From Hymenolepis diminuta (taxonomy: Eukaryota; Platyhelminthes; Cestoda; Cyclophyllidea; Hymenolepididae): a stretch of 64,000 nt of DNA. The notes under the pieces are model-generated. The model had not been told where the DNA came from. It saw nothing but the letters and a program-made list of their open reading frames with translations, and did no database searches. The stretch spans positions 3,731,048 to 3,795,047 of the forward strand of contig CAADRB010000010.1 of the NCBI GenBank assembly GCA_900708905.1. Reading direction: 5' to 3'. Each line of letters opens with the position of its first letter. The stretch's first letter is position 1. This document shows, in pieces, positions 24,950 to 37,562 of this stretch. Made by a program: the position numbers and the translations under genes.

Positions 24950-26159
24950 CTGCAAATTTGTACTCAGAAATCTGACAGGTGGCTGGAATTCTTATAATGG
25001 ATATTGATCCCATTTAATAAGATCAATATATCTATATCACGAAATTACAAACGTCAGAGCCTATTTTGCAAACTGAACATCTGGTAATCTAATTTAATAA
25101 TGATCTAATACGCGGGTTTTACATTACAGCGAATTGCTTAATTATTATTGGTCGAAATTTTTGATGATTATCCAATTTTCCCCCGCAGTTTAAAATGCTA
25201 CAGTTTCACTCTAACTAAAGCTGCGTCCTTGATATCCGTATTTCAAGATAATTTCGTTTAACCACTTATCAGTTAGTAATTTTTGTTACCTGTGGTAATA
25301 CAATGCTCTTTTGCAGGTATTAATCGTGAGAAAGAATATGAGAAAGCAAAATATAAAATAAAAATAGGGGCGAAACGTAATTCAGGGTCTGTTGACCAAT
25401 TGATTTAATCGAATGGCTTGATCTTCTCACAACCATGAGCAGATAGATGAGACTATCATAAGTGTTTTAAACAGATCTGAACTTGCGGGAATTCACGCAC
25501 GGTAAACTCCCTTAATTTCGGTTATCTTTCAACTAACCGTCTCTCTCTCTCTCTTCGCTTATTAACAATCATAAATAGCCGTCTTCATTTTTGGCTTTAT
25601 TTTCCTAAATATTTATTTATTCCCCACATATAGTTTGAAACCATACAGCCATGTCATCCATTCAAAAATATAACGCACCCTGAACCCTATTAATTTCCAT
25701 ACTGATTTAATAGACATATTAATTATTTCCGAAAGTAATTAACCCATGCTGCCGATTGATTCGCAATATTTTCACTATTACGAGGTCATTCGAGTTAACT
25801 TTTTGAAAAGGAAAAATCTTATCAAGAACATAGTAACAATCGGCTATTGGATTACCCAGCGCGTTATTAGTGCGGAGAGAAATTTCCACTTTGCCGTTGG
25901 GCAGTTTTTGTAATGGGACTCGGAATTCAAAAGTATATCTAAATACATATACTTTATTTCGGTTTGTTCATTAGTGATTTGTGTGCCTTGGCATTCATCC
26001 TAATGGTCGGATATCACTAAATGCATGTCAGCACCATTCATATTTTTCCACATTTTTCCCTACCAAAGCATTAATTTACAAATTATGCCTTTCTAAATTG
26101 TTCAAGACATTTCTAAAGTTCAATTTTGTCCATTTTTAACTTTAGTTTGTCCGCGTTTG
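24950..26159. other. Intergenic stretch between the RRM gene and the 26.2-kb small ORF
   Basis: AT-rich, no coding region recognised. A short CT microsatellite sits at 25540-25554. Confidence 0.6.
25540..25554. repeat. (CT)7 microsatellite
   Basis: Seven CT units in a row, seen directly. Confidence 0.9.
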
Positions 26160-26168
26160 TATAAAAAG
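26160..26168 (+). promoter_or_regulatory. TATA-box-like TATAAAAAG
   Basis: A canonical TATA sequence about 110 nt upstream of a 61-codon ORF with non-repetitive composition. In AT-rich DNA this may be chance. It is listed because the ORF follows at a plausible promoter distance. Confidence 0.3.
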
Positions 26169-26279
26169 ACCCAATTCCCTACAGTAAGATAACATATAAC
26201 AAAGAAATATCAAGTTAGAAAATTGATATTGTACCGTCACTAGTATAAGTCCAGGTATCTAAAACTTATTACCAATTTC

Positions 26280-26465
26280 ATGCAAGACCTATTTTCATTC
26301 AGATTTGTCCTCAATCTTTTTCCGTTGACTAACATAGGAGAGGAAGCTGTTCCAAAACAAGGCTACAAAATTGACTACAAAGAGCCGAAAATGGACTGGA
26401 ACGAAGGTGAAGTTAATGAACTGTGTCGGGAACCAAACCTAGGAACAAAATACACGAACAGTTAG
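26280..26465 (+). CDS. Possible small protein or terminal exon, 61 residues, unknown
   Basis: ATG-to-TAG frame of 61 codons. The N-terminal part is hydrophobic/aromatic (MQDLFSFRFVLNLFPL). The rest is a charged, non-repetitive sequence with motifs such as EAVPKQGYKIDY and MDWNEGEVNELC, which looks more like real protein than the usual AT-rich chance frames here. An AG at about 26338 (AACATAG) could make it a terminal exon instead. I do not recognise a family. It lies between the RRM gene and MPV17 on the opposite strand to both. Confidence 0.25.
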   Translation: MQDLFSFRFVLNLFPLTNIGEEAVPKQGYKIDYKEPKMDWNEGEVNELCREPNLGTKYTNS

Positions 26466-27331
26466 TTTGAGAAACCATAGTTTTGTACATATATATACTA
26501 TTTCCAGTATTTAAAATTACTAGATTAAAGGTATTTAGCAATTTATCAAGTCCGATGTTAAATCTACATTTAGAAATGAAGTTATTTAGCACTTTAGGGA
26601 TCGATTACAGTTAAAAGGGCAGTGCCTTCTAACATTAAATTGGAGTTTAATAGATCAGATTTTCTTTAGTAGTAATTTAATTTAATGATTAGTAATTTAA
26701 AACGTATCCTTACTGCAGGTTGAAGACGTAAGTCAGCAGCTCAAACCAAATCTATTGACCTCACGCAAGTACCCTTCCCAGTTTTTTTTATTTAATAACT
26801 CCTTTCTAATTGGATAAATAAAATTATTTTCAAGAGTACATTCCCAAAACTTTCAAATTTATAATAAAACAATTATTATACAAATACACAGAAGAAGCTA
26901 CATTTTCAGTGCTCTTGTCTTTTCTATGTTCCCTGATCACTTGAGATAGCAGATGCCAGTTAACCCTTAGGGATTCGAAACAATATGAAGTTGCCTAACT
27001 TCAGTAACAGCATCTCACATGAGCGGTTAGAAACTCACACAGATGCCGATCGTCACACCGACAAGTAGACATAACAGACATCACACAAATAAACGTTTGT
27101 GAACATTGAATGGCCTTATCGATAAATTGGGGTTGTTTTTCCAGACACCGTGAACTGTTCTAGTGGTATGGGTGACTTGATTTATTCTTTCTAAATATCG
27201 CAGACCCACATCACATCACATAAGTTGAAATAAGTTTATCGTAAAATCAAAAACGTGGCTATCAAACTATAGTACCGTTAAGTGAAATAATACGAAATAT
27301 CGAAAAAAGTAATGAGACCATCATTAATTAC

Positions 27332-27833
27332 CATCCAGTTCGTTTGCAGAGCAGAAAAGTAGGAAGCAGACAATCCCTGTTGAGCTTCCTCCATAGACCA
27401 ATTTCGGGTAAATCCAGTCAGGCCAATGATTGAGCCAACAAGCATAGGGGCCATAACAACCTAAAAGTACATGTATAAGATTAACTTCAATAAACAAGAG
27501 TTTACCTGATCAGTCGCCACCATTTTCAGTGTTCTAACAGCTCCTTGACCTTTGTAAAATCGATCCAAGAAAGCGTACCAGAAATTGAGAGTTGGACCCT
27601 AGAAATTATATTTGATAATTATCACAATGAAATCATAATTGAATTACGATGCAGATGAGGCCAATCCCACCGAATTTTAGAGTTCTAGAAATGTTCCATT
27701 CCTTTCTTCTTTCAACAATCTTCTGAGCGATTATATCACCACCTCCCATAATTATGCCTGTTGAGATAGATTGTGTACTCACAGGATATTTCAAGAGGAG
27801 GTTAGAGTATCCATAGTAGAGCTTTGTGAACAT
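27332..27833 (-). CDS. MPV17: Mitochondrial inner-membrane protein MPV17, C-terminal exon not found
   Basis: Three exons, 27833-27648, 27598-27506 and 27460-27332, all in phase, encode 136 residues that match MPV17 from the first residue on. Visible blocks are STGIIMGGGDIIAQKIVERR, GPTLNFWYAFLDRFYKG, LKMVATDQVVMAPMLVG and a final NWM. Family members have about 170-180 residues and four membrane segments; MPV17 proteins sit in the inner mitochondrial membrane and are needed for mtDNA maintenance. After NWM there is a good donor (GTAATT), but I could not find the expected last exon (WPxxQ, VPxxxR, WNxYLS) on the minus strand down to 24940. Reading through instead gives 17 unrelated residues to a stop at 27278. 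The gene is either truncated, or its last exon is diverged or missing. The start is the first ATG after a 3' acceptor 10 nt upstream. Confidence 0.82.
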
Positions 27834-27843
27834 TGATACCTTT
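27834..27843 (-). promoter_or_regulatory. 3' splice acceptor 10 nt upstream of MPV17 ATG
   Basis: On the minus strand AATTTTAG is followed by a 10-nt leader and the MPV17 ATG, the same spacing as in the RRM gene. Compatible with trans-splicing. Confidence 0.4.
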
Positions 27844-30800
27844 CTAAAATTAGCATAGAGTACTGTACTAAAAGGGCAACAAAAATATTTGATTCACTTG
27901 ACGGTGATCATAAAAGAACATTTATATCTACAAACCAACTAACAGACGCGATGTGGAAGTTGATTCAGGTGAAATGACAATTGCCCAACTGGAAGTTCTT
28001 TTGAATTTTCGTAGAATACGATTAGCTCATCCTTCTATTAATTGAAAAGTCCACACTAGGAAACTGTTAATTATAAAGTCTGAAAACTCGCATCCTAGAG
28101 AGGTTGAATATGTAAACTTTTTAAATACGACCGAAGAATGCGTGACACATAGTTTTAGCAGACAGTAGGGGATTTTCCAGAACATAAACTGTATTCTGAA
28201 TTTAATTCAGATTGCAAAAAGCTTATCATATCATTAGACCGCTTTACATATAATCGATAAAATTTCAGAACAGGGAGTCAAAGGTTGAAAATAGAAACTA
28301 TGGTGTCATTCTGACCCGTTGGTTACACTACTGGGAAAGTACAAGATAAAATTAAAAGTTCATAATTATCATAATGAGGACTTAACGGAGTCACTCATAA
28401 TATAAAGCAAGAAAGGGTGTATTTGTTAATCCACTTTCTTAAAGAAACATTTGCAGTTAGACAATTAAAGAAAAGACTAATTTCATGTCTTTGGTAGTTT
28501 TATTAGAGAATCGAAAACTGACTCCAGGACAGTGACACAGAGCCACGCCCTTTAGTCTGTATTATCGTTAGTGGATCACATCAGACGGATTCAGCTAATA
28601 TTTACAATAAACAGATAAAATAAACGTGAATATAAACAGTTAGCTGTCTAGGTATGCAGAAGAAGCACAGCAGACGTTTTAACTAATAGTCAAATGAATG
28701 ATATAGAACACTATAAGAAAACAATCATTTAAAGACATTTACTTAATAATTATGGTCCATCATTAAATGACATTAAATGACACCATCCCGAAAGTCGACA
28801 TTACGCTAGATCGCGAATTAATGTGAAAAGCAATTGAGCTTTACTCTCAAAAACAAGAAGAAAAATGTAAATTCCATAGGTGTAGGTCTTGAATATATAA
28901 TTTTAAAGCCCAAAAAATTTCATGAATAAAGAACCAATCCGAAGGAATAATATAATTACATAATATAAACCCGAATACGCATTAAAAGATCTACATTGTT
29001 GAATCAAAACGAGGACATAAAAATATGTCTGATTAAGAAATCCATACACTGGAGAAAATGTCTTAAAATTAAAAATATAAAACCCAGCTAACATAATGCA
29101 AAATTAGACAGAATCTTTTACTGATATAAAATGTGATTAGTTGCTAAGTGGACCTAAAAAATCGACCCAAGAATGCTGTGTCGTAGCATCAAAAGTCACA
29201 AGTGATATATAGGAATACTCAAGCTCAATAATACAAGTTACTTATTTATTATGCAATTATTATAAATTAAACACGATACCTTCAAGCGTCGCGCGAAGTG
29301 ATATCAAGTAACCTTGAGATAGTACTTAAGTCCTCAAAGTAAATGACCTTGCGAAATCAGTTTTCAGATTAGTATCACATATGGTGTTTTTACTGGCAGA
29401 TAATTGAAATATATACATAATAAAATAAAAAAGTTAAGCTAATTGTTGGGTGACTGGTAAAAATGACAGTCTATTTTACAATTAATACCCTGTGGACTTA
29501 ATTTTTGTCAGAGTCATTGAAAGCATTAACATTTTCATAAAAAATATTAAACTGCTATCAGCGTATTTTTGGCAAGTTAATATTTAACCCATTCTTGAGA
29601 TCTCGAAGTATCTCTTTTAAATCCCACATAAGTACCTTTTGTTCACTCCATATTAACACTTCAAACTTTTAAGAATTATATTCAACTTTCCTGTGGCACG
29701 AGTTCTTGGAATTTAATTCACATATAATCCGAGCATTAAAGAAAGGACGAAATTTAAGTTACTGACTACTTGGACATAAAACCTCCTGACTCATATTCAA
29801 TATCTTTCAGTATTTTGGAAACATCACGAACCTTTTCCTTATTTGAAGGTTTCTAGAAAGTGGCTGAATTCTTTACTTAAAACATTGATAATATAAGAAA
29901 TTATATCTGTCGATGGAAGAAATACATTCATATTGAAGTCCTTTGCATCTTGACTCAGTAACTGACGTAATGTCTTATCTGAATCTAAATCCTGAAAAAA
30001 ATTTCAATTTTTTAATATCCTGTATTAATATCACTATTTCGCAGATATTTCAGCATTGTGCTTCCTAAAATACGCTATGAAAAACGTTTTCTCTTTAAAC
30101 CCTCTAAACGATGAAATAAAATAAACTGATTTATTGACATTTATGCAAACTGAATTGACAAATATATTTATTATTTGGAAATACACCAAATGGCAGAGAC
30201 CGAAAGATAAATTAATCCTCTGCTATTTTTGTGAAACTTTTGCCTTTCATTAAAATCGTATTATAGAATTTATATAAAAATAATACATTATTTATTTCCA
30301 TTGGCACAACTGTCTTAGTATATGTTCTTATCCTTATATTAAAATATCACCTCCCCGTCAGTTACTCTTTCTGACGGAAATAAATTTTATCGGCCGATAA
30401 ATTAACTCACTGTACCGTAAATGTAACGAATCCCAACGACTTCAAATGATAACCAAATGTCTAATGAACACTTCAGATATTTTATAAAACAAGTTTGTTC
30501 AAACCTTTCACCTCGAGTGAAAAAGAACAACTAAGCCATCTTCTCGTTTAATAATTCCCAAGGAAAGTGCTATAACGTAACCAACTAGGAGTTCGGATAG
30601 TAATCTAGCAGAGCCAACAATCNNNNNNNCTCGGTAATATAGCAACTTAACACAGAAGCTAATAACCCACAGCAGATAAGAAGGCACGTTATAGTCAACA
30701 CGCGTGTATAACGAAACTCACACTCAATCGGTATCGACTTAAACAAATACGAATAATGATCAAGTGTTAAGTGTATCGGTGGGGGAAATAAAGAAAGAAA

Positions 30801-31138
30801 ATACATTTTTGTTCATAGAAGAAATATTGGGAACGGGGGAAAATATTATCATTTCTTCTAGCAGAAAGCCTATTACTCACCATTATATGCCAAAAACTGA
30901 TCATTAGTCTCTACTCTGTTAATAATATTTGAGTGTAAACTTCATAAACTACACCCTTTCATTCTTCCCGAAGATAAATGTACATGTGTCAATTTAACTT
31001 GTCTAAGTAAACAATCACTATTGCCTTATTAACTCCAAGATTTCACTTATTTTCCTTTCTTAGTTGGTGAGCAGTCCGATTACTATGCACTGCCTTGGAA
31101 CCTATTGTGGAAACTCTGAAATTATCAAAAGAAATCAG
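27844..31138. other. Intergenic stretch MPV17 to VPS18
   Basis: AT-rich, no supported gene. A 7-base run of N occurs at 30623-30629. A minus-strand frame across that gap is not supported. Confidence 0.6.
30623..30629. other. Assembly gap (7 N)
   Basis: Seven undetermined bases in the sequence. Confidence 0.99.
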
Positions 31139-31144
31139 TTTATT
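31139..31144 (-). terminator. Poly(A) signal AATAAA of VPS18
   Basis: AATAAA on the minus strand only about 29 nt after the VPS18 stop codon, suggesting a very short 3'UTR. Confidence 0.5.
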
Positions 31145-31172
31145 AGATCCCGATCAAATGAAATCATACTAT

Positions 31173-34100
31173 TTAAGACAAAAGCCAGATTTTCTGTTCT
31201 TTTTCGTACTCCTCAGCATTCGAAAAGAAGAGTCGGCTAACACCTTCAATTGCAATTTTACCGCAAAGTGCACAATCTGAAGCCACCAGTTCGTCAAATT
31301 GAGACTAAAATAACAAATAGAATAATTTAGATTGCTGAATGTTAGATAAACACAAGGGATCAAAAAAAGATTAATTTTACTCGGAACTTCTGAATAGCTG
31401 AAGAGTCTGTCTCAGATTTTGCGTACAATTCTGCTAATCTAGATGCATCCTGAGGAGACAATAATGGCCGGACCTGTGCGAGAAAATAACAATGATAACG
31501 AAAGTTTCTAATACAGTAATATTCACTCTAATCTAAAACAGCGACATACTTGATTCAGAAGACAATCCGTGTGAAAGAAATGACCACAAGGAAACACGTA
31601 GAATGTTCGTAGCGTAAGCGCTTGTAAACACTGAGAACAACGGGCATTCTCTGGAATGATTTCATAACTGAAATACCAAGGGAAATAAATTTCTGTACTG
31701 GTAAACTACAGAACCAATTAAAGTGGACAGAAAGCACATACTGAGTCTTCATTTCACTGAGTTGTGCTCGAATCTCATTCGTACTTTCTACTGTTGCTCG
31801 CATCTCAGCTTTCAATTGTTCAATTTGTGAGTTGTAAGCATCCAACGATTCACATATTACTTCCTAATAAACAACAAATGAAATCGGTTATGTTCAATTA
31901 AACTTACCCTAAACTCATCGATTGTGACAAAATCGGGAAAAAATGGAAATACATCCTCAAGTCGAAGTAAGGAAGATTCGTGTAAGAGAGCAGTTGCCTC
32001 TTTTAGACTACTCTTATCAGTAATAACATGACGAGCTAAAGAAACAATAAAGCTGTCAAATAGACCGTACCAATTCGCAGCCATAGAGCTCGTTGCGTAT
32101 CAATATCCAGCATATTTGAGTTGACAATCTCTTTAGCCAAAGCAATATCATTCTGAACAAAAACTTGAATATTATGATATGAGAGTACCTTTGATAAAAC
32201 CTCTTCAATAGCCTGATTGAAAAGTTTCAAAGATTGAAGTAAAAACACCGTCGATCTTAAGCATCCCTTCTCCATTGCAATTCGAATTGCGAAGCCAGGA
32301 TCATAGGACAAATTTGACTCAAGAGTAGAGTATGCAGATGAGAGAGTCTTTGACACAGCGTGCGTACTGTCTTCAACATCACTTAGAGCTTCACCAAAGA
32401 CTTCAGAGAGATCGGAGGAAGTGTACTTTTTAAGATAGGTTAACAGACGAGTGTCTGCAGTGGAATCAGTGAAATCGGCATAAAGGAAAATAAGTTGGTG
32501 ATGGATTGCTTGTTCCTTACACTGGAGCTTATCTATAGCAAATTCCAAATAACGAATCGCTTCTTGAGGTGGCAAGAGGAGGATACTCGGAAGAAGTCTA
32601 AAGAACATAACAAAGATTTGCATAACATTCACTACTGGTTAGGTGGTCGTCTAAGGAAGAAAAAGACAACTGTTTAGAAAACAAGAGGAACCATGAAAAC
32701 TATTCCTGTGTAAAAACGTGGCTGAAGGGTTACTGTTTTTTCATAATACACTGACCTGCAAGTACAGAGACGCTGGCCAGCTCGAATCCAAGCATCGACC
32801 AGCATTTTGGGTTCTGTGGGGGCCAGCTGAACGCTGTATTGGTAAAGCTTTGGAGCACAAGATGGATGCGTTGTGAAGACAAAGAGAGCTTCCGTATAAT
32901 CTCCTCTTGACATGTAGTAATCAATTAGGCGATCGTAATCTATCAAAAAAATTAAGGTCCATATCACTATAACGTATTAATACTCTGAACATATATTATG
33001 ACCTGAGAGAAGATAATCTATATTCGTAAGTCTTCATTCGGTCAACTAATAGTGGACCTTCGATAACACAATAATATCGAATTGTAGTAGAACAGCTTCC
33101 CGAATGCATAGTATTGTAACATCGAATAGGCACGGTTGCACAGATTAACAAGTCCTACATCTACTTTCATAAGATGATCACGTGAAATATATACTAAGTC
33201 TGAAAAGTTAGTCAGTTATCTCCTACCTTAATTTAGAACCCGAGCAGAAAAGGGTCATACTACCTGCTTCATTTCTGCGCACTACTATCAAATGTTCATA
33301 AACCGATCAGGTGTGTTTTGGATGTACCATGAAGTTTCCCAAATCCATTAGGGAAGTGTCAGCAACAAATCACCTGGGTAGAAAAAAGGCATCCTAAAGC
33401 CATTATACCACTCCAATCGTTTAATTAACCAATGCGGTTGGCCATTAACATCACTGAATGTACACCAATAAGCATTGATATCATAACCTCCGGCTTAACA
33501 GATATTCACGTTGATCACAAAGCTGCAAGAGCCCGTATACATAAACAGCGAATTTTATCAGCCCTACTGCTTTTAGAACTTCGTTTACATCAACCTAAAA
33601 ACCGTACTGACCTACAATGATCTGACATTTTTAATATCCGTATTTGGTTCAGTCAAATAGGGAAGTTAAATGAAATCATATTTAATGTTATCTCGAGTAC
33701 GTGATCTATGCGACCCCGTTGTTGATTTACCGTGTCAAAACTTAACTAAATTTCATTATTCGGTTCTCAGTTGGTCATCTCTATCATCGTCTTGGATAGA
33801 CAAAATTAGAAGATTTAGAAATCTTTCGCAGAATAAATAATCGATACGGAACGTACTTAAACTGTGTAGATGTAATATAAGCAAAATCCTAAGATAGGTT
33901 AGTTTGCAAACATGTAACGTACCACCATTTGTTTTAGCAAAAAATACGAAGTCATCAGAATTCCCGTGATTAATCAGCAGGTTATAGATAACATCCTTGC
34001 ACTGAGGAAGTATATTCTACAACATTAACAAAAAGCCACAATAAAATAAGGGCATAGCTTCTTAACATTATGAGGAAAGGATTGATTTAATCTTACCAAA

Positions 34101-37100
34101 ACGTTAGACGACGTGACCAGAGCTCTAAACTCATTTCTAACATTGTTTAATTCCTCCTGTCTCGTGGCTGGCTGATCAGCCCTCAAATACTTGTCTTCAC
34201 AGAGGCCAATCTCTCCCAAAAGGAGTTCAATCAGCCAGAGTACAATAATCCCCGCCTGCTTATCCTTCCCTTCTGCCTCTAGAGTTCGCTTTTTCGCCCG
34301 AAGGAAGACTTTTAGAGGAGTGCAGGGAGTGAGGTGGAAATTAATACCAAAAGGACTCAATGGGGCTACAGTTGATTCTTTTGATGGTAATTTCCCAGTG
34401 TTCTCGCCGTCCTCATCATCATTACCAGTTTGAACACAGTCAGATTCCTCTATAACTTCGTAATCCTCAGTGAGAGCTATTCCTGTAGCAACATTACCTC
34501 CACCACCCTCAGTGTAGGAATTGTTTGCAAGGGAAGATATTTGACTGAAGCGGAGGGCTACTTCTTCAAAGGGAGTCGAAGTCTCGGCGAATAACTCTGC
34601 CGATCGGATATAGCTGATAGAGAGAAAAACGCTACATAATTGCATCGAGTATTACGGATATCAGATTTCAATTTGATATATTGTATTCTAATCTGAGCAC
34701 GATATCTGAGTTTTTCCCAGATTAAATAATAGCTCCTAAAAATGCTTATCGGGCACAAATCGAAACTTATAGCCTTAGTATATCGATGCTAACTGGGCTG
34801 CTCTTGACATACAACGTGAAAACACTAAACATTTCGCAACCAATAGAGAGTCGTTACAAAGTTATAGAAGATAAGTGATCTACTACATCAACAACAAACT
34901 GTACATCAATTAAAAATGAATAAAAACCGACATAAAAATTCCCTAGTTAGCATACTAAGAATCCTATGACTTGAAAAATCAAAAGAACATTTCTCAAAGT
35001 AATTACTCTCCACGAGAGAAACAGAGCTCCGCCTCTTGCGCATTGACCGCATCCAACTGCTCAGGCAACTGAAAGTGAGGAAAATGAAATATTACGGACA
35101 AATAAGACTCAGATAAGTGATTCTAGACCAAACTGTTCTCCTACCTTGCAGTGTTTTCGAGCCTCTGCAAACTCCTGTTTATCCAGCAAAATTCTCCAAA
35201 CTCTCAAATCTTCCCGTTCCACACACAGCTGACACAAATTGCTTCCACTAAAGAGCCAGATCGCGCCTACAGCCGGATCTCTACAGGCGCCCATTGCATG
35301 AGACGTGCCCAACACATCCCGAGTACTCTGTACAAAAATTGCCTGATCATCCAACACATTTATGGCCTTGACGCGATCTGAATAGGAGACAATGACGTGA
35401 AACTCGGAGAGGGAGATACAAATAGGAAGACTAACTGATCCGGGGGCCATAGGGGGGTATTTAATGAGTTTGGCTTGACTTGCTAGGGAGATACGCAAGG
35501 GAGATGTTGAATTGACAGCGTTGGCTAATAACCCGGGATCAAGTAGGCGTTTGGCATCCAATTTGCCAAAGTAAATTCCAGAAGCTGAAATGAAGAGCAG
35601 TAAAAATAAGAAATTAATATAAAACAAAATGAAATGATTACATTTACTCATTCAAAAGCGCAGTAATACCCACAAATCTAAAAGCAAAAGCTTTTACGAT
35701 CAAAATATCTTAAATGCAGAAAAATTTGAGTTTATACATGGACACACGCAATAGATTTCGATAAATCAGTTGTAAAACTGCGATAACTTCGATTATACTG
35801 ACTCTACTACCCTGACAAAATTAAAAAAACGAAAGAAAAACTAACTCTGAGGACCAATATCAAAGGGGTTCATCCTTTAAAGGAACCTCTCTTGGCTTTA
35901 TAAAAGCGATAAACACACATTGAACTACAAAGAATATAAAGTTTGCATTTCTTAATCATTCAAATTCCATAAAAAACGAGAGTAGCCAAAATGTCATTTA
36001 TCTGAATAATGAATACATTCTCAATCATTGGTGAATCAGGATCCAGTGAGATATTAGAGATAAATCAATGCTGCAGATTCTTAAATTCTTAAAATTATAG
36101 GTAACACCCACTATTATAAGAGATAATTGGGAAAAATAATGCTTGCAGACAGCACTGTAGATAGCTAGACTTAACCATCTAGTGGGAATGATTAAAAGTC
36201 CCTACAGATGTTTAAGTAGAATAAAGAATTAACACCTTAAGAAATCCATAAAACACATTTAAAAAATCTAACGCTTAAAAGTTATACATTTATAATCTGA
36301 CTAACATAACGAAAATAAACTTAGGTTAAAATGCCGGCATATGTTCTCGAATTTTATAAAACAAGGAAATAAACCTCGACTACAAAATCAAACTCCCAAT
36401 TTTGATCAACTCAGTCTAATCTGACTCAATTAAGGGTATAAATAAAGAAATTCATATTCATACCTGTCATCCAAGCAAACTGAGAAGGAACTTCATCGTT
36501 CTTCTTTTGATATACCTTTAAATCACTATATCCAAAAGAAACCGGAAATTCAATACACTTTGCACCAGATGGGTTTTCAGCATAGGATGCGAAAATAGGA
36601 GCAAAAAAACCAGGAATGTAGCCTTCGCGGAGCGCAGTAACAGCCGATTGAGGATTAATATACCTAGTAGCGGAAACTAAATCAGAGGAGTGGATACGGC
36701 CAACGAATTGATAGAGCCGTCCAGAAGTCGATGCTAAGATAGCACACAATTGAGGTTCTCCAACTGGTACAAAGGAGGAACCAGGAGGGTAACGAATAAC
36801 TGCTAACCCAGTGACACTGTTGTCAAGTCGAATCATCTAAGGAACGAAGAAATACTCAAATGGATAATAACTCCTACTTCTTTCCATATCACAGTTCCAC
36901 TGGAAGAAGATAAAATCTCATCATAAATGGAGAGCATAGTTTCAAAGATGATTCCATCATTCGTGCCGATGAGTATTTCTTGAGTTGTAGTGTCGCTTTC
37001 ATTGTACTGGTTCCATGAGACGGAATCAATTAAAATATCCTGGAGACAGTGAGAAAAAGATTCGAAATTACCTTTGCTTTCTGAATCTGCTTAAACTTTT

Positions 37101-37562
37101 TGGATTTCCGTGTTGTGTAAAAGTTAACACCGGATTGCATACTAATGATAATGTGAAATCCACGACAATCGACAAAGAGGTTGTGAACACGATCATCGGA
37201 GGTTGAAGGAATTTCTACTTCTGAAGAAACAAAAACATACATATAAAACCACATGTCATGTAACACTTTAACATATTCAGTAGATTAATCGTACCAGCGA
37301 AATAACTTCTGTCAAGAACTCCAGCAATGATAAGTCGGTTAGATGTAGTAGCTGCAAATATAATATTACTACAGACGACCACATGCGTAACGTGTGCAGA
37401 AGGTCTATAAGAATTTTCGCTAATTTAATAAAAATACACCGACCTGAACCAAGAGATCGATTTCAATGAAAAGATATTATCCTTGGAGAAAAATTCGTCA
37501 GACTAGAAGGAGAAAATAAAATAAAATAATAGTACAACTTCTGTAGGTCCCCTAGCAGGCAT
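31173..37562 (-). CDS. VPS18: Vacuolar protein sorting-associated protein 18 (HOPS/CORVET core subunit)
   Basis: Seventeen exons: 37562-37536, 37502-37444, 37404-37295, 37220-37072, 37039-36878, 36836-36464, 35584-35145, 35068-35007, 34613-34097, 34016-33923, 32939-32756, 32597-32071, 32035-31908, 31863-31742, 31667-31550, 31473-31381, 31304-31173. All borders are GT/AG with continuous phase, giving about 1,098 residues (human 973). The N-terminal beta-propeller shows IGTNDGIIFE, RLYQFVGRI and FAWMTG. The alpha-solenoid shows RYLEFAIDKL and LRLEDVFPFFPDFVTIDEFR. A coiled coil (about 950-984) and a C-terminal RING-H2-like zinc site (CSQC, CGHFFHTDC, CALCG) follow. VPS18 tethers endosomes and lysosomes for fusion. 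The protein is longer partly through an acidic/Gly-rich insertion in exon 9 (GGGGNVATG, NDDEDGEN). The first exon (MPARGPTEV) is the least certain: the acceptor at 37620, a possible uORF and alternative donors leave the exact start open. Confidence 0.95.
32036..32070 (-). other. 35-nt intron (VPS18 intron 12)
   Basis: Removing GTACGG...TTTAG joins LWLRI to ARHVITD exactly as in VPS18 homologues (LWLKIARHV). Without removal the frame stops. At 35 nt it is near the lower limit for spliceosomal introns. Confidence 0.88.
32940..33922 (-). other. VPS18 intron 10 (983 nt)
   Basis: The second-largest intron of the gene, after intron 6. It contains an antisense 62-codon open frame at 33432-33620 that I do not recognise. 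No repeat identified. Confidence 0.7.
35585..36463 (-). other. VPS18 intron 6 (879 nt)
   Basis: AT-rich intron between TWMTG-type propeller sequence and ASGIYFGKLD. Nothing recognisable inside. Confidence 0.7.
37503..37535 (-). other. Probable 33-nt intron (VPS18 intron 1)
   Basis: GTACTA to CTTCTAG, pyrimidine-rich on the coding strand. It joins the short first exon in phase to SDEFFSKDNIF. The acceptor is solid. The donor could instead be a few bases upstream or at the GTAATG inside the preceding sequence. Confidence 0.45.

Noticed and set aside
30585..30806. Minus-strand frame with a hydrophobic stretch
   Set aside because: It runs through a 7-base gap of N of uncertain length; no splice context or family match.
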